From: Saxidomus purpurata
Lineage: Eukaryota; Mollusca; Bivalvia; Venerida; Veneridae
NCBI GenBank assembly: GCA_022818135.1
Contig: JAFMSR010000012.1
Location: 10,821,083 to 10,885,082 of the forward strand
Reading direction: 5' to 3'
DNA length: 64,000 nt
The notes beneath the pieces are model-generated. The model was not told the origin of the DNA. It did no database searches and worked only from the letters and a program-made list of their open reading frames with translations. The position numbers were made by a program, and so were the translations under genes. Of this stretch, positions 28,801 to 40,400 are shown piece after piece; within the stretch, counting starts at the first letter, position 1, and every line of letters starts with the position of its first letter.

Positions 28801-29438
28801 GAATAATAGCTACAAGTGTGCTTTAAAAAATACAATGCAGACGGCAAAAGAAAAATGCAAAATCAACAGATATTTTCTTACCTCTTCAGAACATATTTGC
28901 AGTTCTATATATACGATTACTTTACTATACATTTTGCATTGTTGGGCCAGAAAATATTGGTCCTTATATCTGAAGTTTCCTTATAACCGGAGTACGATAT
29001 CACCGTATATTTTTACATTAAACAAAGGGAAAAAATTGGGCCCAAAAAACTGTTTGTTATATCTGAAGTTAGGTTATATCCGGAGTTGATGTATTTGGAG
29101 TTTACTGTAGCTCACCTTGAGCACCTGCCCTTGAGCACCTGCTGTGCTCACTAGTGCTCAGGTGAGCTGAAAACACTTTTACTTGTCTTTTGCAAATCTT
29201 TCAATGAACACAGAGTAAGAACATCCATATTTCATATGTGATTTATTCCACTGAAAGTACTCATGCTGAGAAAGTAGCCTGCCTACCTGCATTTAATAAC
29301 CTGCGGTTGAAATTTTGTCACAGACTGCAAGGACTTTGGCAGATGAATAGTAATTGCACTAAGCTGGTCCAGTGGAGGTGGGGTAGCAAACAGTATAAGT
29401 GGTGACTGTAGATTAGGTTTGTTGTAGTTGTCATACAT
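10846..29438 (-). CDS. C18orf63: C18orf63 homologue (DUF4708 protein), 12 exons
   Basis: Exons in transcript order: 29486-29287 (ATG at 29438-29436), 26593-26512, 25350-25294, 23737-23626, 23088-23047, 22184-22108, 21533-21424, 14201-14105, 13923-13850 (or 13826), 13624-13441, 13119-12097, 10902-10846 (TGA). Phases agree at every junction and give about 688-696 residues, close to the human protein of about 685. The first roughly 330 residues match DUF4708 from memory: YTLLARLSPTWN, WLIQGRDFL, SDWCFILP, SMKRGRIVRICHEIP, YGYRLPENED and TYPEVCLRGRDL. Exon 11 codes for a long disordered Ser/Thr-rich region with a repeated K-h-h-P-x-F motif. The last exons add a Lys/Arg-rich tail (KKPAKRPKAVK, then KRAKKMKK) that looks like a nuclear localisation signal. 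Function is unknown; I infer a nuclear protein. Confidence 0.88.
12017..12045 (+). repeat. Terminal hairpin of a pearl/Helentron-like repeat
   Basis: The sequence ctggGTTTTGtccag forms a small stem-loop and is followed by ttgagctaaaaac. This resembles the end of the element at 62870-63716. Upstream, 11580-12000 carries 'gaccttgacc' repeats and 'agacggacaaacc'. I read it as the 3' end of a degenerate repeat lying between the last two exons of the C18orf63-like gene. The left end was not located. Confidence 0.4.
15412..16423. mobile_element. TA-flanked inverted-repeat element (MITE), 1012 bp
   Basis: A perfect 24-bp terminal inverted repeat starts CTGGCAAGCAAGGAAAAGCC at 15412-15435 and is mirrored at 16400-16423. 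Both ends are flanked by TA (15410-15411 and 16424-16425), the target duplication of Tc1/mariner/pogo-type elements. No transposase frame is visible inside, so it is non-autonomous. It lies within the larger TTAA-flanked span. Confidence 0.75.
17692..19478 (-). other. Series of exon-like segments inside the large intron (possible nested transcript)
   Basis: On the minus strand, four segments have good splice borders: a first segment ending at 19366 (acaag|gtgagt), 18609-18534 (ttttcag| to caag|gtatg), 18317-18261 (tttacag| to caag|gtaag) and 17762-17692 (ctag| to gaag|gtaat). Joined, they give only short open frames. One starts at an ATG, has a hydrophobic stretch and stops at the second junction after about 45 residues. 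A longer frame of about 80 residues lacks an ATG. They do not fit into the host protein, whose flanking exons are contiguous with the known family. A non-coding RNA or unused splice sites are equally possible. Confidence 0.3.
19028..19092 (-). repeat. tRNA-like sequence, probable SINE head
   Basis: On the minus strand an A-box-like gtgtagtgaattgtggc is followed by a T-arm-like CAGGctcaattCCTG with a 4-bp stem. The body is too degenerate for a tRNA gene. It falls in the intron of the C18orf63-like gene. Confidence 0.4.
20128..21260. repeat. Region bounded by GGACGCA-rich direct repeats
   Basis: A phrase near 20139 (gggacgcacatttttcaaaa) recurs in direct orientation near 21198 (ggacgcacatatttcaaatc). 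Several further GGACGCA/TGCGTCC words lie close to the right copy. There is no coherent reading frame between them. It may be a decayed repeat element in the large intron. Confidence 0.35.
21262..21345 (-). repeat. tRNA-like sequence, probable SINE head
   Basis: The minus strand reads cagctagttcagtaatttaa, similar to an A box, and then aggtttgatacctgg, which matches a B box with a short T stem. It lies about 80 bases from exon 7 of the C18orf63-like gene, on its downstream intronic side. Confidence 0.45.
23822..24528. mobile_element. Tigger/pogo-like MITE, 707 bp
   Basis: The left end CAGTAAAACTTCGTTAACTCG and the right end CGAGTTATCAGGTTTTACTG are imperfect inverted repeats flanked by TA on both sides (23820-23821 and 24529-24530). 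Inside are many 'gataactcgag' words in both orientations. The CAGT ends and TA target site are typical of the pogo/Tigger branch of the Tc1/mariner superfamily. No transposase frame is present. It lies between exons 3 and 4 of the C18orf63-like gene. Confidence 0.75.
24590..25240. repeat. Degenerate tandem repeat, three to four units of about 185 bp
   Basis: Units repeat the order 'ggcataactctgcaacacttgatggatacacac', 'tgtcttgcac', 'tgtgcaactattcattgcaat' and 'ctttgaaaactgaaggag'. Intronic and non-coding; directly adjacent to the Tigger-like element. Confidence 0.65.
25720..26290. repeat. Core-repeat element with 'ggacggacagac' microsatellite-like stretches
   Basis: The phrase 'gtgaacatttgtgcca' occurs three times. 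Runs built on ggac/ggacgcac follow at 25850-25885 and 26210-26232. A hairpin-like 'tgagctcactgcaagcaggcta' follows near 26264. This is the layout of bivalve pearl-type elements: core repeats, short tandem stretch, terminal hairpin. Confidence 0.45.
26813..29175 (+). mobile_element. Pearl/Helentron-like element with about eight tandem core units, interrupted by a MITE
   Basis: The left end aacaagaaagccaagatggc matches the left end of the element at 62870. A tandem block of roughly 140-bp units spans about 26930-28190, each with variants of 'tttgacctagttttgacccc', 'catgaagattgg' and 'acaaggtt'. The right end carries a hairpin with arms tagctcaccttgagcac and gtgctcaggtgagct. A second element sits inside at 28230-29107. 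Terminal hairpins and internal tandem repeats are features of non-autonomous Helentron/pearl elements of bivalves. No protein is coded. Confidence 0.6.
28230..29107. mobile_element. Pogo-like MITE, 878 bp, nested in another repeat
   Basis: The ends CAGTAAACTCCA and TGGAGTTTACTG, after minor mismatch, form terminal inverted repeats flanked by TA (28228-28229 and 29108-29109). 'Cttatatccg' and 'ccttatatctg' words recur near both ends. The host element resumes directly after the second TA, so the insertion is clean and created only the TA duplication. Confidence 0.8.
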
Positions 29439-29486
29439 TCTTAAAGGCTTGGAAACTTCTTACTTAAGCACTTCAGTGACTTCTAC
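29439..29486 (-). other. C18orf63: 5' UTR part of the first coding exon of the C18orf63-like gene
   Basis: The sequence ttcatttctttcag ends at an AG just upstream of 29486 and looks like a 3' splice site. At least one non-coding 5' exon should therefore lie further upstream, between 29487 and about 31000. It was not identified. The promoter was not seen either. Confidence 0.45.
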
Positions 29487-32400
29487 CTGAAAGAAATGAA
29501 GTATTTTTCTATGAGGCATGTTCAACCATTGACTCCTTGATACCATACATGTCCCAAAGGGTTGAAGTAATGCCAGGAGACTTCTGAAAAACTACCAGGT
29601 CTCTGAACGAAATACTGTACCCTGCTATATCCTAGTTTCATGACCCTTTTCGCACCTGAAAAGTTATTGGTCCTAAGCTTCTGCTAGTCTAGTCACTGAA
29701 AAATATCTGTATGCTGGTTGGCCCAGTTTTCGTGGTAAATAGAACTCTTTATAACACTGCGGAGTACAAAAAAATAAACAAAGAAACAATCAAGGTCAAA
29801 ATATAACCAAGAACATCTAACATTTAACATACGATTCACTTTATTTATGCTGATTGTCACATTGTTTACACAGCTTCCAAAATATAAAGTGTGTTGACCT
29901 TTGACGTCACAGGAATATGTGCACCAGAATTCGTGGGTCGACCAAAAAGTTACATTGCAACAGAAGTGTCCCAAATGATATTTCAGAATCTCGTTTAAAA
30001 TTATATCTTTATGTCTTGTGAATCAATATCAGTTGATTATATATAAACAAACAGTCAGCTATTCTTCCTGTACCAGTTTTTAAAAAGCAACCATTTCAAT
30101 AATAAACAAAATGTTCAGACTCGCTTTGGGAGTACATGAAGTAGTCTCACTAATTTCCACTTCGAAGGCAGACCGATTTTACAGGTTGACATTTTACAGT
30201 TGTCCGCCTTCTACGTCTCACTTTGAAGTGCCAATAGCTGGGAACACATCCCCAACGAAATTCTGTTGGGCACTTATAAACCCAATAAAATCCAATATTT
30301 AAATGTATAAATTATTTAATATGATAGGATTAAGTTTTAAAATGATGATAACACAATTCTAACTAACATTTACCTAACTACACACCTGCATCAATCGGTG
30401 TAATATGAAAATAAACGGCATATCGTGCCTTATGTGTAAACTTGCATGTTTAGGTTTAAACATTCAGATTTTTATAAAGTGGTGAGATTTTTCATAAATT
30501 TTTAGGTTTTCATTTAAAGTGATATTTAATTCATCATTTTAGACCAGAAAATTATTTTTAGAAGTAGGTTAATTGTGTATTATGCGCCGGTTGTACCTAA
30601 TATTAAAACTACACTTTCTGCCTAATATGCATGACATTAAAATTAGGCGTAGAGGTGTGACAGTTAAAAAATATCAGATATGTGAAAGGGTTACACTGAA
30701 ACGCCAAATTAATTAGGCTATACATGAAGCAACACTTACGGTATAAGAACACTAAATTTTCGTAACGGATATCAACTAAAAACATCAGCTAGAACATATT
30801 TATTACGGTTTGGTTTACTTCGGTTGTTTTATTTAATGAGAGCAATGGGGAAGAACAAACTGTCTAAATACCACGAATTCTGGACCTACCACGAATACTG
30901 GGCCCAGCACCATACCAACCAAATAGTTTTGTGATGGCAAGGTCGGCTAGGAGTAGATCTACAACAATATTTTCCGTAAAGAAACAGATTTTTTGCAAGA
31001 AAAAAAATAATTTCACCATGTCCGCTGCTTTCGTCTGCATGTACAAATGGCGCAGTGTAAATAAGGGGAGGTTACTCTTAGGTTACAATCGCTGCTGCAA
31101 AAGCCCCGTTTTGTACGATATACGTCCGGATGGTCTACGATATTTTGTACCCTCAGCTTGACGCCTCAAACATAGAATTAAGCGTAATATGGGATATTTC
31201 TTGATGTATTTACATGAAACATAACACAATGGTTTTACAAGGTTTTTTATTCTCTTTCTCGGTGAATGGAAAATCTCTTTACAGCGTTTCGAAGCATATA
31301 TAATAGTTTTTTGAGCAACAGAAAATGCTATATCTATGCCCGCATTTAAAGCATAATTTGAAAATTGTAGGAGCAAAATGGATACAGTAGTGGTCTCCTT
31401 TTATTCATTGGTCTACTGTCCACTTAAATTGGCAGATTACTGATATTTCGAAGGAGTGGTTGAAGATTTCTACATTGACAAAAATATTGCATTATTGACT
31501 GGAATAAACAAAATAGAAGACCAAAAATTTTAATACAGTCCGACATTGAGAGATTTTAATATATATAGTCGGCTTATTCTATTCTATTCTATTGGATATT
31601 GTTATACGTTTCATCGTGAAAAATAGTTCCTATCATGAGCACGAGGTTCAGATCAAATTGTCTGTCACCGAGGATAACCTTTTCGGCGGGAACGAGGCAG
31701 GCTGGTCATTAGGCTACACTGGTTGCAAATAATTTTATTTGTGTATCATACAAAGACTTTCTTACACTGATTTGTGCTAGATAAACTTGAACACTGGCGT
31801 TTTTTTACATTTAAGAAGTATGCCATCGTCAGGGTTCTTGATATAGAGTGACATCCCATGTGCTAATTAATTGTGCCGTATTCAATGTCTGACTTTTAAG
31901 CTCATACATGATGACGATCGAGAGAGTACGTAAAATTTAAATTTATTCATATTTTAATTCATCTGTACTACAGGTAAAGTAGATATGGTAAATTCTTACT
32001 ATAATTGCATTGAGTTGACACTTAATATATTATATAGATGTTTCACATCATTAGCTCTTGAATTATGCTCATAAATGGTTGTTTCAAATTGACTTATGAT
32101 TTAAAGGTTCACGAATCTTTAAGACATTCATTCCCCAATAAAGATATTTTAATTTGCCCAAAATAAATGTAATTGTAACCATAATGAAATATCTTACAGT
32201 GAAATGTGCCAACAGCTGAAGTTGTTTGCGATCACTCCACTTAAGAAGTAATCTAAATGCTAGTATGACATGTCAAGCATTGCTAAATTACTTTTAACAT
32301 AACATTTTTATTGTAATTATACGTTTGTTGTTATACCGGTAATTTTTATCTTTAATTTTTATATTGTAAATTGGCATGACTATTGATGTTTATGCTGTTA

Positions 32401-32738
32401 TTTCTATTATATCCGTTTATGGTAAAACTCAACATCGTTCTTTTAAATTTCCTTAATGTTTAACGGATGGTATGCGTGTAATGAAATAGTTACTGAAACC
32501 ATGCTTTTACTCATTCTTATTGTTGACGGCGCAGAAGACTATTGGAAACAATATAAAACTGAATATTATTAACACATACGTTATCAACGATTTTTCTACT
32601 AAGCTTACTTTAACGATGGTCGAATAAATTGCAACGTTACCTAGATGCAGCAAGAAGAGATGACGTAAAAGGGCGCTTCATCATGGGTTCAAATGTATTG
32701 ACTACGCTTCAATCACTCTCTGAAAAAATATATAGGAT

Positions 32739-32888
32739 AATTGTTGGTTTCGATGTAAGATCACGTTGTAATTTCACTGAGTGTGTGCCAAAAGTTATAT
32801 TTTCACGAGTTGTGCAGCCACGAGTGAAAATAACTACTTTTGGTGTTCACGAGTGAAATTATCATGATATGACATCGATACCAACAAT
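32739..32888. repeat. Foldback (palindromic) element, 150 bp
   Basis: The left arm begins aattgttggtttcgatgtaa and the right arm ends gacatcgataccaacaatt. Similarity continues inward through 'tttcact..gtg..ccaaaagttat' to a centre near 32815. Nearly the whole segment is self-complementary, with mismatches. It looks like a small MITE or foldback element. Confidence 0.7.
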
Positions 32889-33106
32889 TTTTCTGTTTAT
32901 TTCATGTTTCAAACTCTACACTTGCTGAGTTTATTTCATTAAAATATCGAAAATGGCAGGAAACGTCACCAGAAAGCATCGCAAGCATGATGTCATTTTA
33001 TCGACGTCAACATCATATGGTTTCCGGCATTCATTACGCTCGGTATACGTTTTGACGTTAATATACGGGTGACAGATTTTGATAATTTTCACTGCGTGGA
33101 CAGTGC

Positions 33107-33145
33107 GTTTATCGGAATATAATCCACCGTTATATTCCGATAAAC
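33107..33145. repeat. Perfect 16-bp hairpin with 7-base loop
   Basis: gtttatcggaatataa, loop tccaccg, then ttatattccgataaac. The arms are perfectly complementary. No gene or terminator role is implied in this eukaryotic intergenic setting. Confidence 0.75.
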
Positions 33146-34162
33146 CACCGAAAAACATAAAATAGAAATGAATAACCAAACAGATAAGGAAAATGATCAT
33201 GTTTTGGAAAGGTGCGAGAATCAAAATCTCTTACCGCCTGCAGGGTTATAGTGAAAGCTGATCAAAAGAACTAACTGATGGACCATCCCTAAACGTAAAT
33301 AAAGACTATCTATAAGCCTATTACTTATATCTCTTTACTTGTTGCCATGTTTGACTATGATTTTATTTTGTGACGACACTATAAATATTGATACCCTAGT
33401 GTTCTATAACATTTTTTGATACCCTAGTGTTCTATAACAGGCCACATTCGGGTCAATACACTTCAGAAAAATCTCTAACAAGATATTTATACATCCTTTA
33501 TATGGCATTAGAAATCATGTTATATGCGTTCAAATCTGCATGGTAAAAAAATAAAATAAGGCGTTTGAAAAGCAGCCTTTTCATCCATTTATACTTTTGT
33601 AAACGTGTTTGCTAGTTTAATGACCCTTCCCTTGATTCATAGACTTTTCCTTATACTTTACCATGTTTACTTCTTTTCGGAATGTAGATTATCATAAATT
33701 ATTTTGAACAAACTGAAAATTTTAAATATACTGCTGAGAAGCATTCAGAAAGATACAAAAATTGAACGCAAGGGATTATATGCAGAGCTGTATTCTGACT
33801 TTAGAATAATGTTATACAAAATTGTACTGTTCAGTATTTCACGTTTCTCCCGTTGTCTTGAACATCTTAATGATCAAAGCGTTTGTGTTATTCTTGATTT
33901 AATATATTTTTTATTAAAACTTCAGATTTGAGCTAACTGGCTAAATACATAAAAAAAAGTGTCAAACACGTGAATCACTAGTATCATACACAACAATCTG
34001 ACAATAATTCTGTCAAATTGATAGTGTATTTTAAATTAAATAAATTGAAAAGTGGACAGTTTATTGATTTTTTAAGTCTTCTGCGAATTTGACTAATCAT
34101 TAAAATAGATCTGAGAGAAATTCAATTGGTCTGCTGGAAGAAACTTTGGCCTGTTGTGGTCT

Positions 34163-34351
34163 ATGGATTTCTCCATGATAATATCAGTTGTCTCTAAACT
34201 GTGTATAGTCTCAAGATTTTTATCTCAAGTCACAGGTATGTACTGTTTAAATTTTTCTGTGATACTGTTTTCTCTAAATTAGATTTATTAGAATTAATAG
34301 AAATAATATTAAGAATAATAATGATAACAATAAAATAATAATAATAATAAC

Positions 34352-34403
<52 letters not shown>

Positions 34404-37400
34404 CTTCAATTTCTTCTTTTTCTTTTAATATTTTTTTAATTATTATTATTTATTGTATCATACTCTGTTCTATTCTGTTATTATTTTATTGTTTTATGAA
34501 GGTGACTCCTAAAGCCAAAGGACATCTTTATAAAGATGTATATTGTGTATTATACATAAAGTTTCCCTGCGTTAATTATTACTATACATGTATATTATAA
34601 AAGTCAGATTTTACAGAGAAAATATTTAAACTCTAATTCAATTCAAATTTCAACATGTTTATCGAATTTCAAATACGTATTTATATCGGAATACGAAAAT
34701 GTGTGAGAGATGTTGTTTTTGTGCTTTTTTGTATTGTTTTTGATTAGTTGTTTGTTTGTTTTTGTAGACTTTAATTAGAGAGGACTAGCCATTTCTGATG
34801 TCCACCGAATAGTGTTCATTGAGTAATGAATTTCGTACAGAACATTACTTAATAACAATTGTTCGGTGACTAATGAAAACTGCACAGTACTCGCTTAGTT
34901 ATATTCACTAATTTACATACTTCAGTATTATTTGGTTATATAATTAAGTAAAAACGTACTGACCAGTTAACATTTCACACTTACTACTACTCACTGAATT
35001 ATTCTTACTTAACAATGTTCATTGAGAACTACTGACACTTATAAATTTAGTACTCCGGTCATTGCATATAGCGCAGTTAGTAATATTCACAGAGTACTAT
35101 TAAGCCAGTTATGTAAGGTCAAAAACTGAAACATTTCAATCAGTAACACTCGTGGATCAGTTTTCTCTGAGTAATGTGTACACACAATTTATCAGTTTAG
35201 TCTAACTTAAATGGGATGTTTTTTCAGTAAATATTACTAACTGCTGGTTGTTCAGCTATCTTTACTCGCTATAAGTACTGTTCAGTGGATACAACTCAAT
35301 TAAAAGTACTGTTAGAACAGTACTCACAGAATCATATTTTTTGATACGAGTTATTGAATTCTGATATAGGCATATTGCTTAGTGAGTAATATTCGCCGGT
35401 TTATATTCAATAGGTAATTGTCAGTTAGTTATGTCCGCTGAACAGTTTTTGGCCTGGAGGCTGTAAGCCCTAAGGCCAAAGTGAGCACGCTACATTTCAA
35501 AACCGTAAAAAAATTAACTGTAAATGTATTGATAACAACTGTAAAACTGCGCTATGGGAAAGTAGTGCAAGATAGACCAGACCAAGCTGCTGTTTTAACG
35601 TAGCATACGATAAGACAATATTACAAATAACAGTACAGAAATCTTCAAACACTGCACAATAGTTCATACCCTGCGGGCTCAATTACACAGTTATTTTACG
35701 GACGCCTGTATTAGAAATTACTGCGCTGTTAAGGTAGAGTACTTTCTGTTTATGACCATTTAGAATACTTTGGATTTTGTAGTTGTTGTACCTTGGCGCA
35801 GTGGTAGAGCGCTCGCATTGAGATCAAGATGTCATGGATTCAATACCCATGGGAGCAAATTTCTTTTTGAGTAATTTTATTGAAATTCATGAAAATGTAT
35901 GTGATTTTGCAAAATATGAGAACTGTGTCTTAATTTTCCTTAATCTTATCATGCTGTACAATTACTTGAAAATATAATAGTTGATAATTTTCAAAATTTC
36001 AAAATATCTCAAAAAGTAGACGATAAAACATTTTTATTTTTTCTTATATTGCAGTTCATATATTACTAATAAAAGTTCCTAAATCAATAGTGACTCCCCT
36101 ACTCACAATATTTTGCTACACCCTTGTAGTTTTAAATGTCTGATATGTCTCGGGATAAAATTGGGTTAAATTGTATCCCATGTTGTTTTGTCAAGTTAAC
36201 ATAATTGCATATTTTTATTACCCGTTAAACTCGTAGACTGCATGTTTTGTAAGTCTACATTGCCTGCAATATTATCTGCAACCTTAGAACAAAAACAAAT
36301 ACACATAACTTCTTGCAAACTTTTTAGGATACTTTTAAATAATGCCAGTATTTCTTAAGTGGGGGTTGAGTAACAAGAACGATAACATCTATATTCACAT
36401 TTAATAAATTTCTTTTAAAAATATATATGATTTATATGATGAGTTATATTTTCATCCTTCAGGGATTGTTATTCGTTCTAAACCCTCGGCCTGCACCATA
36501 AACCGGTTTAAGCTCCCCAGTGGTGTTTTTGCCACTGACCGTTCCAAGGCGGTGCCCCACTGTGTTCCGTTAATTGTTCGTTTTGTCCTCGTGTGTTTGC
36601 TTTGTATGCTTGTGTGTGTTGGTAGTGTATGTTTGTGTGTGTACATGATTGTGTGTGTGTGTGTGTATGTGTGTGTGTTGTGTGTGCGTGTGCGTGTGCG
36701 TGTGCGTGTGCGTGTGCGTGTGTGTGTGTGTGTGTGTTGGTGGTGTGCACTTCTGGGTGCTGTGGGGCTCGTTTTGGGGAGGCTGCGTTTTTGGTACGTG
36801 GCATTCCCTGTTTGATATTATTTTTGTTTTTACGTACATTCCCGACAGGGTTGTCACGAAATAAAGACATTGAAATACAATTTATTCAAAAGATGCAGAG
36901 TTAATTTCCATCAAGCCATCTATAGCCCACATACCTCCAGCGCCAATAGCACTTTGATTAAATGAGTTATGTTCTTTGAAATTGGTGCACTTATACTACA
37001 CCGAACCGCAAAATAAACGCAACACATTTCTTTTTTGAATATGTCCGCCATAATTATATTTTACTGAGGCAATTTTGATTTGATTTGATGAGAATTTTAT
37101 CAAGGTCCGTCCAAAAGAGCACTTATGTTAGCTTAATATTTGGATGAGACCCCGGCATGTCTCCCGTCATGCCTAAAAAATAAAATTTTGAAGCCAGAAA
37201 TAGGAGAAATTTACCTGACTGCAATTTCCAGCCAGTATAGCCAAAGGTTGTATTTGATTGGTTACCAAATAGTAGGCCAATCACGGCGACCAATGAGATC
37301 TAAGTGTGATGGACCTAGGTTTTTACTGAGGCAAACGTATTTGAATATTATTTATACATGTAAAATATTACTATGCCACTAAAATTTATTGAAATCATCG

Positions 37401-40400
37401 TACCGTGACACCTGACTGGCACATTAATACAAAAAGCATGTTTTGAACGTGCACGTTGAAATTAAGTAATTATTTTTAAAAAAATCGATAATTGCTTGAC
37501 CAGTTACGATTTTACAATTAAAAAACACCCCAAAATATATTTAGCTGACATAAATTGTATTTTGCAATGCCACGACTTCCGGATAATTTGCGAAATCAGG
37601 CTGTCGGGATACACGAGATACACGAGATATTGACAATGTGTGAAAATTGAACTTGTGGGTAATGAACTTTGACATTATGAAATCCGGGTTATCTGTTGTT
37701 ATATTTTAATGAAATTTACACAGTATGTAGGTAAGGTACCAATGAAATGAAATAAACTCGTTATTTATCATTTGAATTGTTTATTTTCAAATTATATGTG
37801 TTTCCCCAACTGTTGCGTTTATTTTGCGGTTCGGTGTATTAGCGAGCAGCTCTCGGTGAGTAATGCTAACTGAATGACAACTGAGTGGACTGTGTCACTG
37901 CAGGTAGTTTTCAACCAAATACATGTAGATCAATCTTTTACTTGAATCACGTTCAGAACGAAAATACTTAATTTTATGGACCACATTTTTAAGGCAGTAT
38001 GTGCCTTACTTAATAAACAATTGTTTTCCCTGGAATTATATGGCTGAACATGATTTTTTACGTTAAATTTCCCTTGAAAATGGTCAAATAAGACGCTTAA
38101 AATTCAAGGACTGCTTTTGAAAACATATAAGAATAACTTTTCGTAAGTTACTGATAGAAATGAAATAAGGCCTTGTACAGTAAATGGAATACATTTTGTG
38201 TCTAGAACAGGACTAGAATAAAGAATTTTAACTTTTTCAGTAGAAGTTACACTGAACCATATATTTTAATTATAGCTTTAGAAAGTATATTAGTATTACA
38301 TTTTCGGAAGAGTATAAGTCAGTGTTAGATGCCTTTCTTGAACTTACGTGTCCATTTCTTAATTATGATGTTTAATATTTGTCCTCCATTTTAATCGTTG
38401 AAAAGGCCCTTAAAATCATACGTTTTGTGTCTATGTGCAATTAAGTCCAAACTGCTCCAGCTACTAAATCATAGACCTACTATCTATTCGAGGTGTAGCA
38501 ATAACATATGTATATAAGGTCTAAACTAAGTCAGCTTTTAAACGACATGGAAATAAAAAATTGTACACTGTCTTCACGATCGCCAACGCTTCTCCTTCGA
38601 GTTTCTTTTTTTTTGGTTTTTATTTAATTTTTCCAAGGTTTTGGTTTTTTTGTTCTTTGTTTTACCATGATTTACCATGATCTCATAAATATACAACTAC
38701 AAATTATGTACAATTATACAGACTCAGGTGTGCTGACATAGCCACTGCGACCAGATGAACCTAATACTAATTCAAAATGTTTACGCCTGCATAATGACCT
38801 ATGGTTCTACTTATTTAAAAGTACAACATGTAAAATAGGAATTCATTAGTTATTAATTTATTCATCGAGTTGTACTTAAAGGTTAAATAGCATCGACTAC
38901 TTTTCATTCAAACGCTGGTAACCTTCCATTACGACTGTTCATTTATTACACGTGAAGCGTTTCACACGATAAACTCTATCATAGTTCTCCTTTTCAGTTC
39001 TGAAGAGTCTCTGTATGAAAGGTTATTCAGAATTATAATTTATTTTGATAGTTCAAGAAACCAAAGACCTTTAATGTATTTGGAGAAACTATATTGTAAT
39101 TTATTTCACGGGGCTTCTAGTACTGCTAAAGATATAGTAGTAATTTTTGTGAACTGTTTTTCCTTCAATAGGTATAAAAAATAACTCCCTGCAGTTTTCT
39201 TCCATGGACACTGGGTCCTTTTATAAGGATATTATGAGGACAATATTCACAAGAGTCAAAACAGCATTTGATTAATATAAAAGTAAATCTAAAGAAAATC
39301 CCAAAATGTAACTTAGTTGTTTGATTGTTCTTAAACTCTTAATCAAGATCGTTTTAGAATTTGCTACCTGTATCTCCATGCGATGGGCCTAAAAAAGAGG
39401 TACAAAGTGATCCTTGTAACTACAAGATTTAGTTAGCTGTAACCTGCATATTTTCATGAGTTACTTCCCTTCTTTCTTTAGACGCCTTTTGTATTGCTTT
39501 TTTGCGGGGAAATACGGAATACAGTGATACAAATTTTATTTCAAGTTGGTGTTACGTAGAACAAACAACATAAGCGACGTATCGCTAATGATCTACTTAA
39601 CAACAATAATACACAAGAAAAACTGTGATACTACGTTTCACAGCGGGCCTAGAAACAAAGCTTTCATCATTCATGTAAATATTTTGAAATGGGAGATGCA
39701 AATAAACTTAACAGACTTTATAAGAGAGAGAATAAATTTATATCCTGTGTAAAGCAAATACTTGACTATCTGGTTTGTGCATTTACAGTTTGTAACTCTT
39801 TCTCCTTTGTATCTGGAGCAATAATATTAACGGAGTGTGAAACGAAGCAAAATCTAGCAAATTTCTGCAAATTTCGTGGCCGTCCAAACGGAAAGCGGCC
39901 ATCTTATATCTAGTCCAAATAATTGTACTCAACGGGTGAATATCGTATAATTTTTGCTAGGCGCTATCCAGCCTCTGAGGCAGAAATCGTAAAACAAAGC
40001 TATAATACTCGACAAATGTTGACAATGAAATACAAGATATGGTGATGGCATTTTATTATTATTTCATACTATTTACTGTAAAATATTTTTACCACCGTTT
40101 GTTAGTGATTAAATCTGTATTTCAAGAACGTTCGCTCAAAAATGGCGACGGATTCGAAAAAAAGATTTGAAATGACCAGTCGCATTTCGCAGTATGTTTT
40201 GACTTTGTATCAAGTCGTGTACTGAAAAATATAATTTCAAACTAAAGACAAGTAATGTTTCTAGTGTTTGAAACACTTCAAAGTGCTTGAAATTGGTGTA
40301 TTTTGTTGTTATGCGTACGGGAAAAAATGCAAATTAAAATCTTTCAAAATGGCGGCCACGGACGGCAATGAAAATCGATAATGGATTAGCGTATCAGTAT

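Larger units (their letters stand above)
29487..34162. other. Intergenic stretch between divergent genes
   Basis: This separates the start of the C18orf63-like gene (-) from the start of the kringle/cadherin-like gene (+). It should hold both promoters and the missing 5' exon, but no core promoter motif is convincing. Contents seen: a palindromic element at 32739-32888, a perfect hairpin at 33107-33145, a short (ttcta)n run near 31575, and a duplicated 'gataccctagtgttctataaca' near 33393 and 33419. No reliable coding exon was found. Confidence 0.5.

Noticed and set aside
30111..31376. Open frames of 60-97 residues on both strands upstream of the C18orf63-like gene
   Set aside because: No recognisable domains, no splice partners, and low-complexity or stop-poor by chance.
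36452..36904. Several overlapping open frames on both strands (His/Thr- or Val/Cys-rich)
   Set aside because: They run through a (GT)n microsatellite and exist only because the repeat contains no stops.
40345..40357. caaaatggcggcc, a YY1-like motif, with a similar word near 45805
   Set aside because: No gene start nearby; single short motifs in introns are not evidence of regulation.
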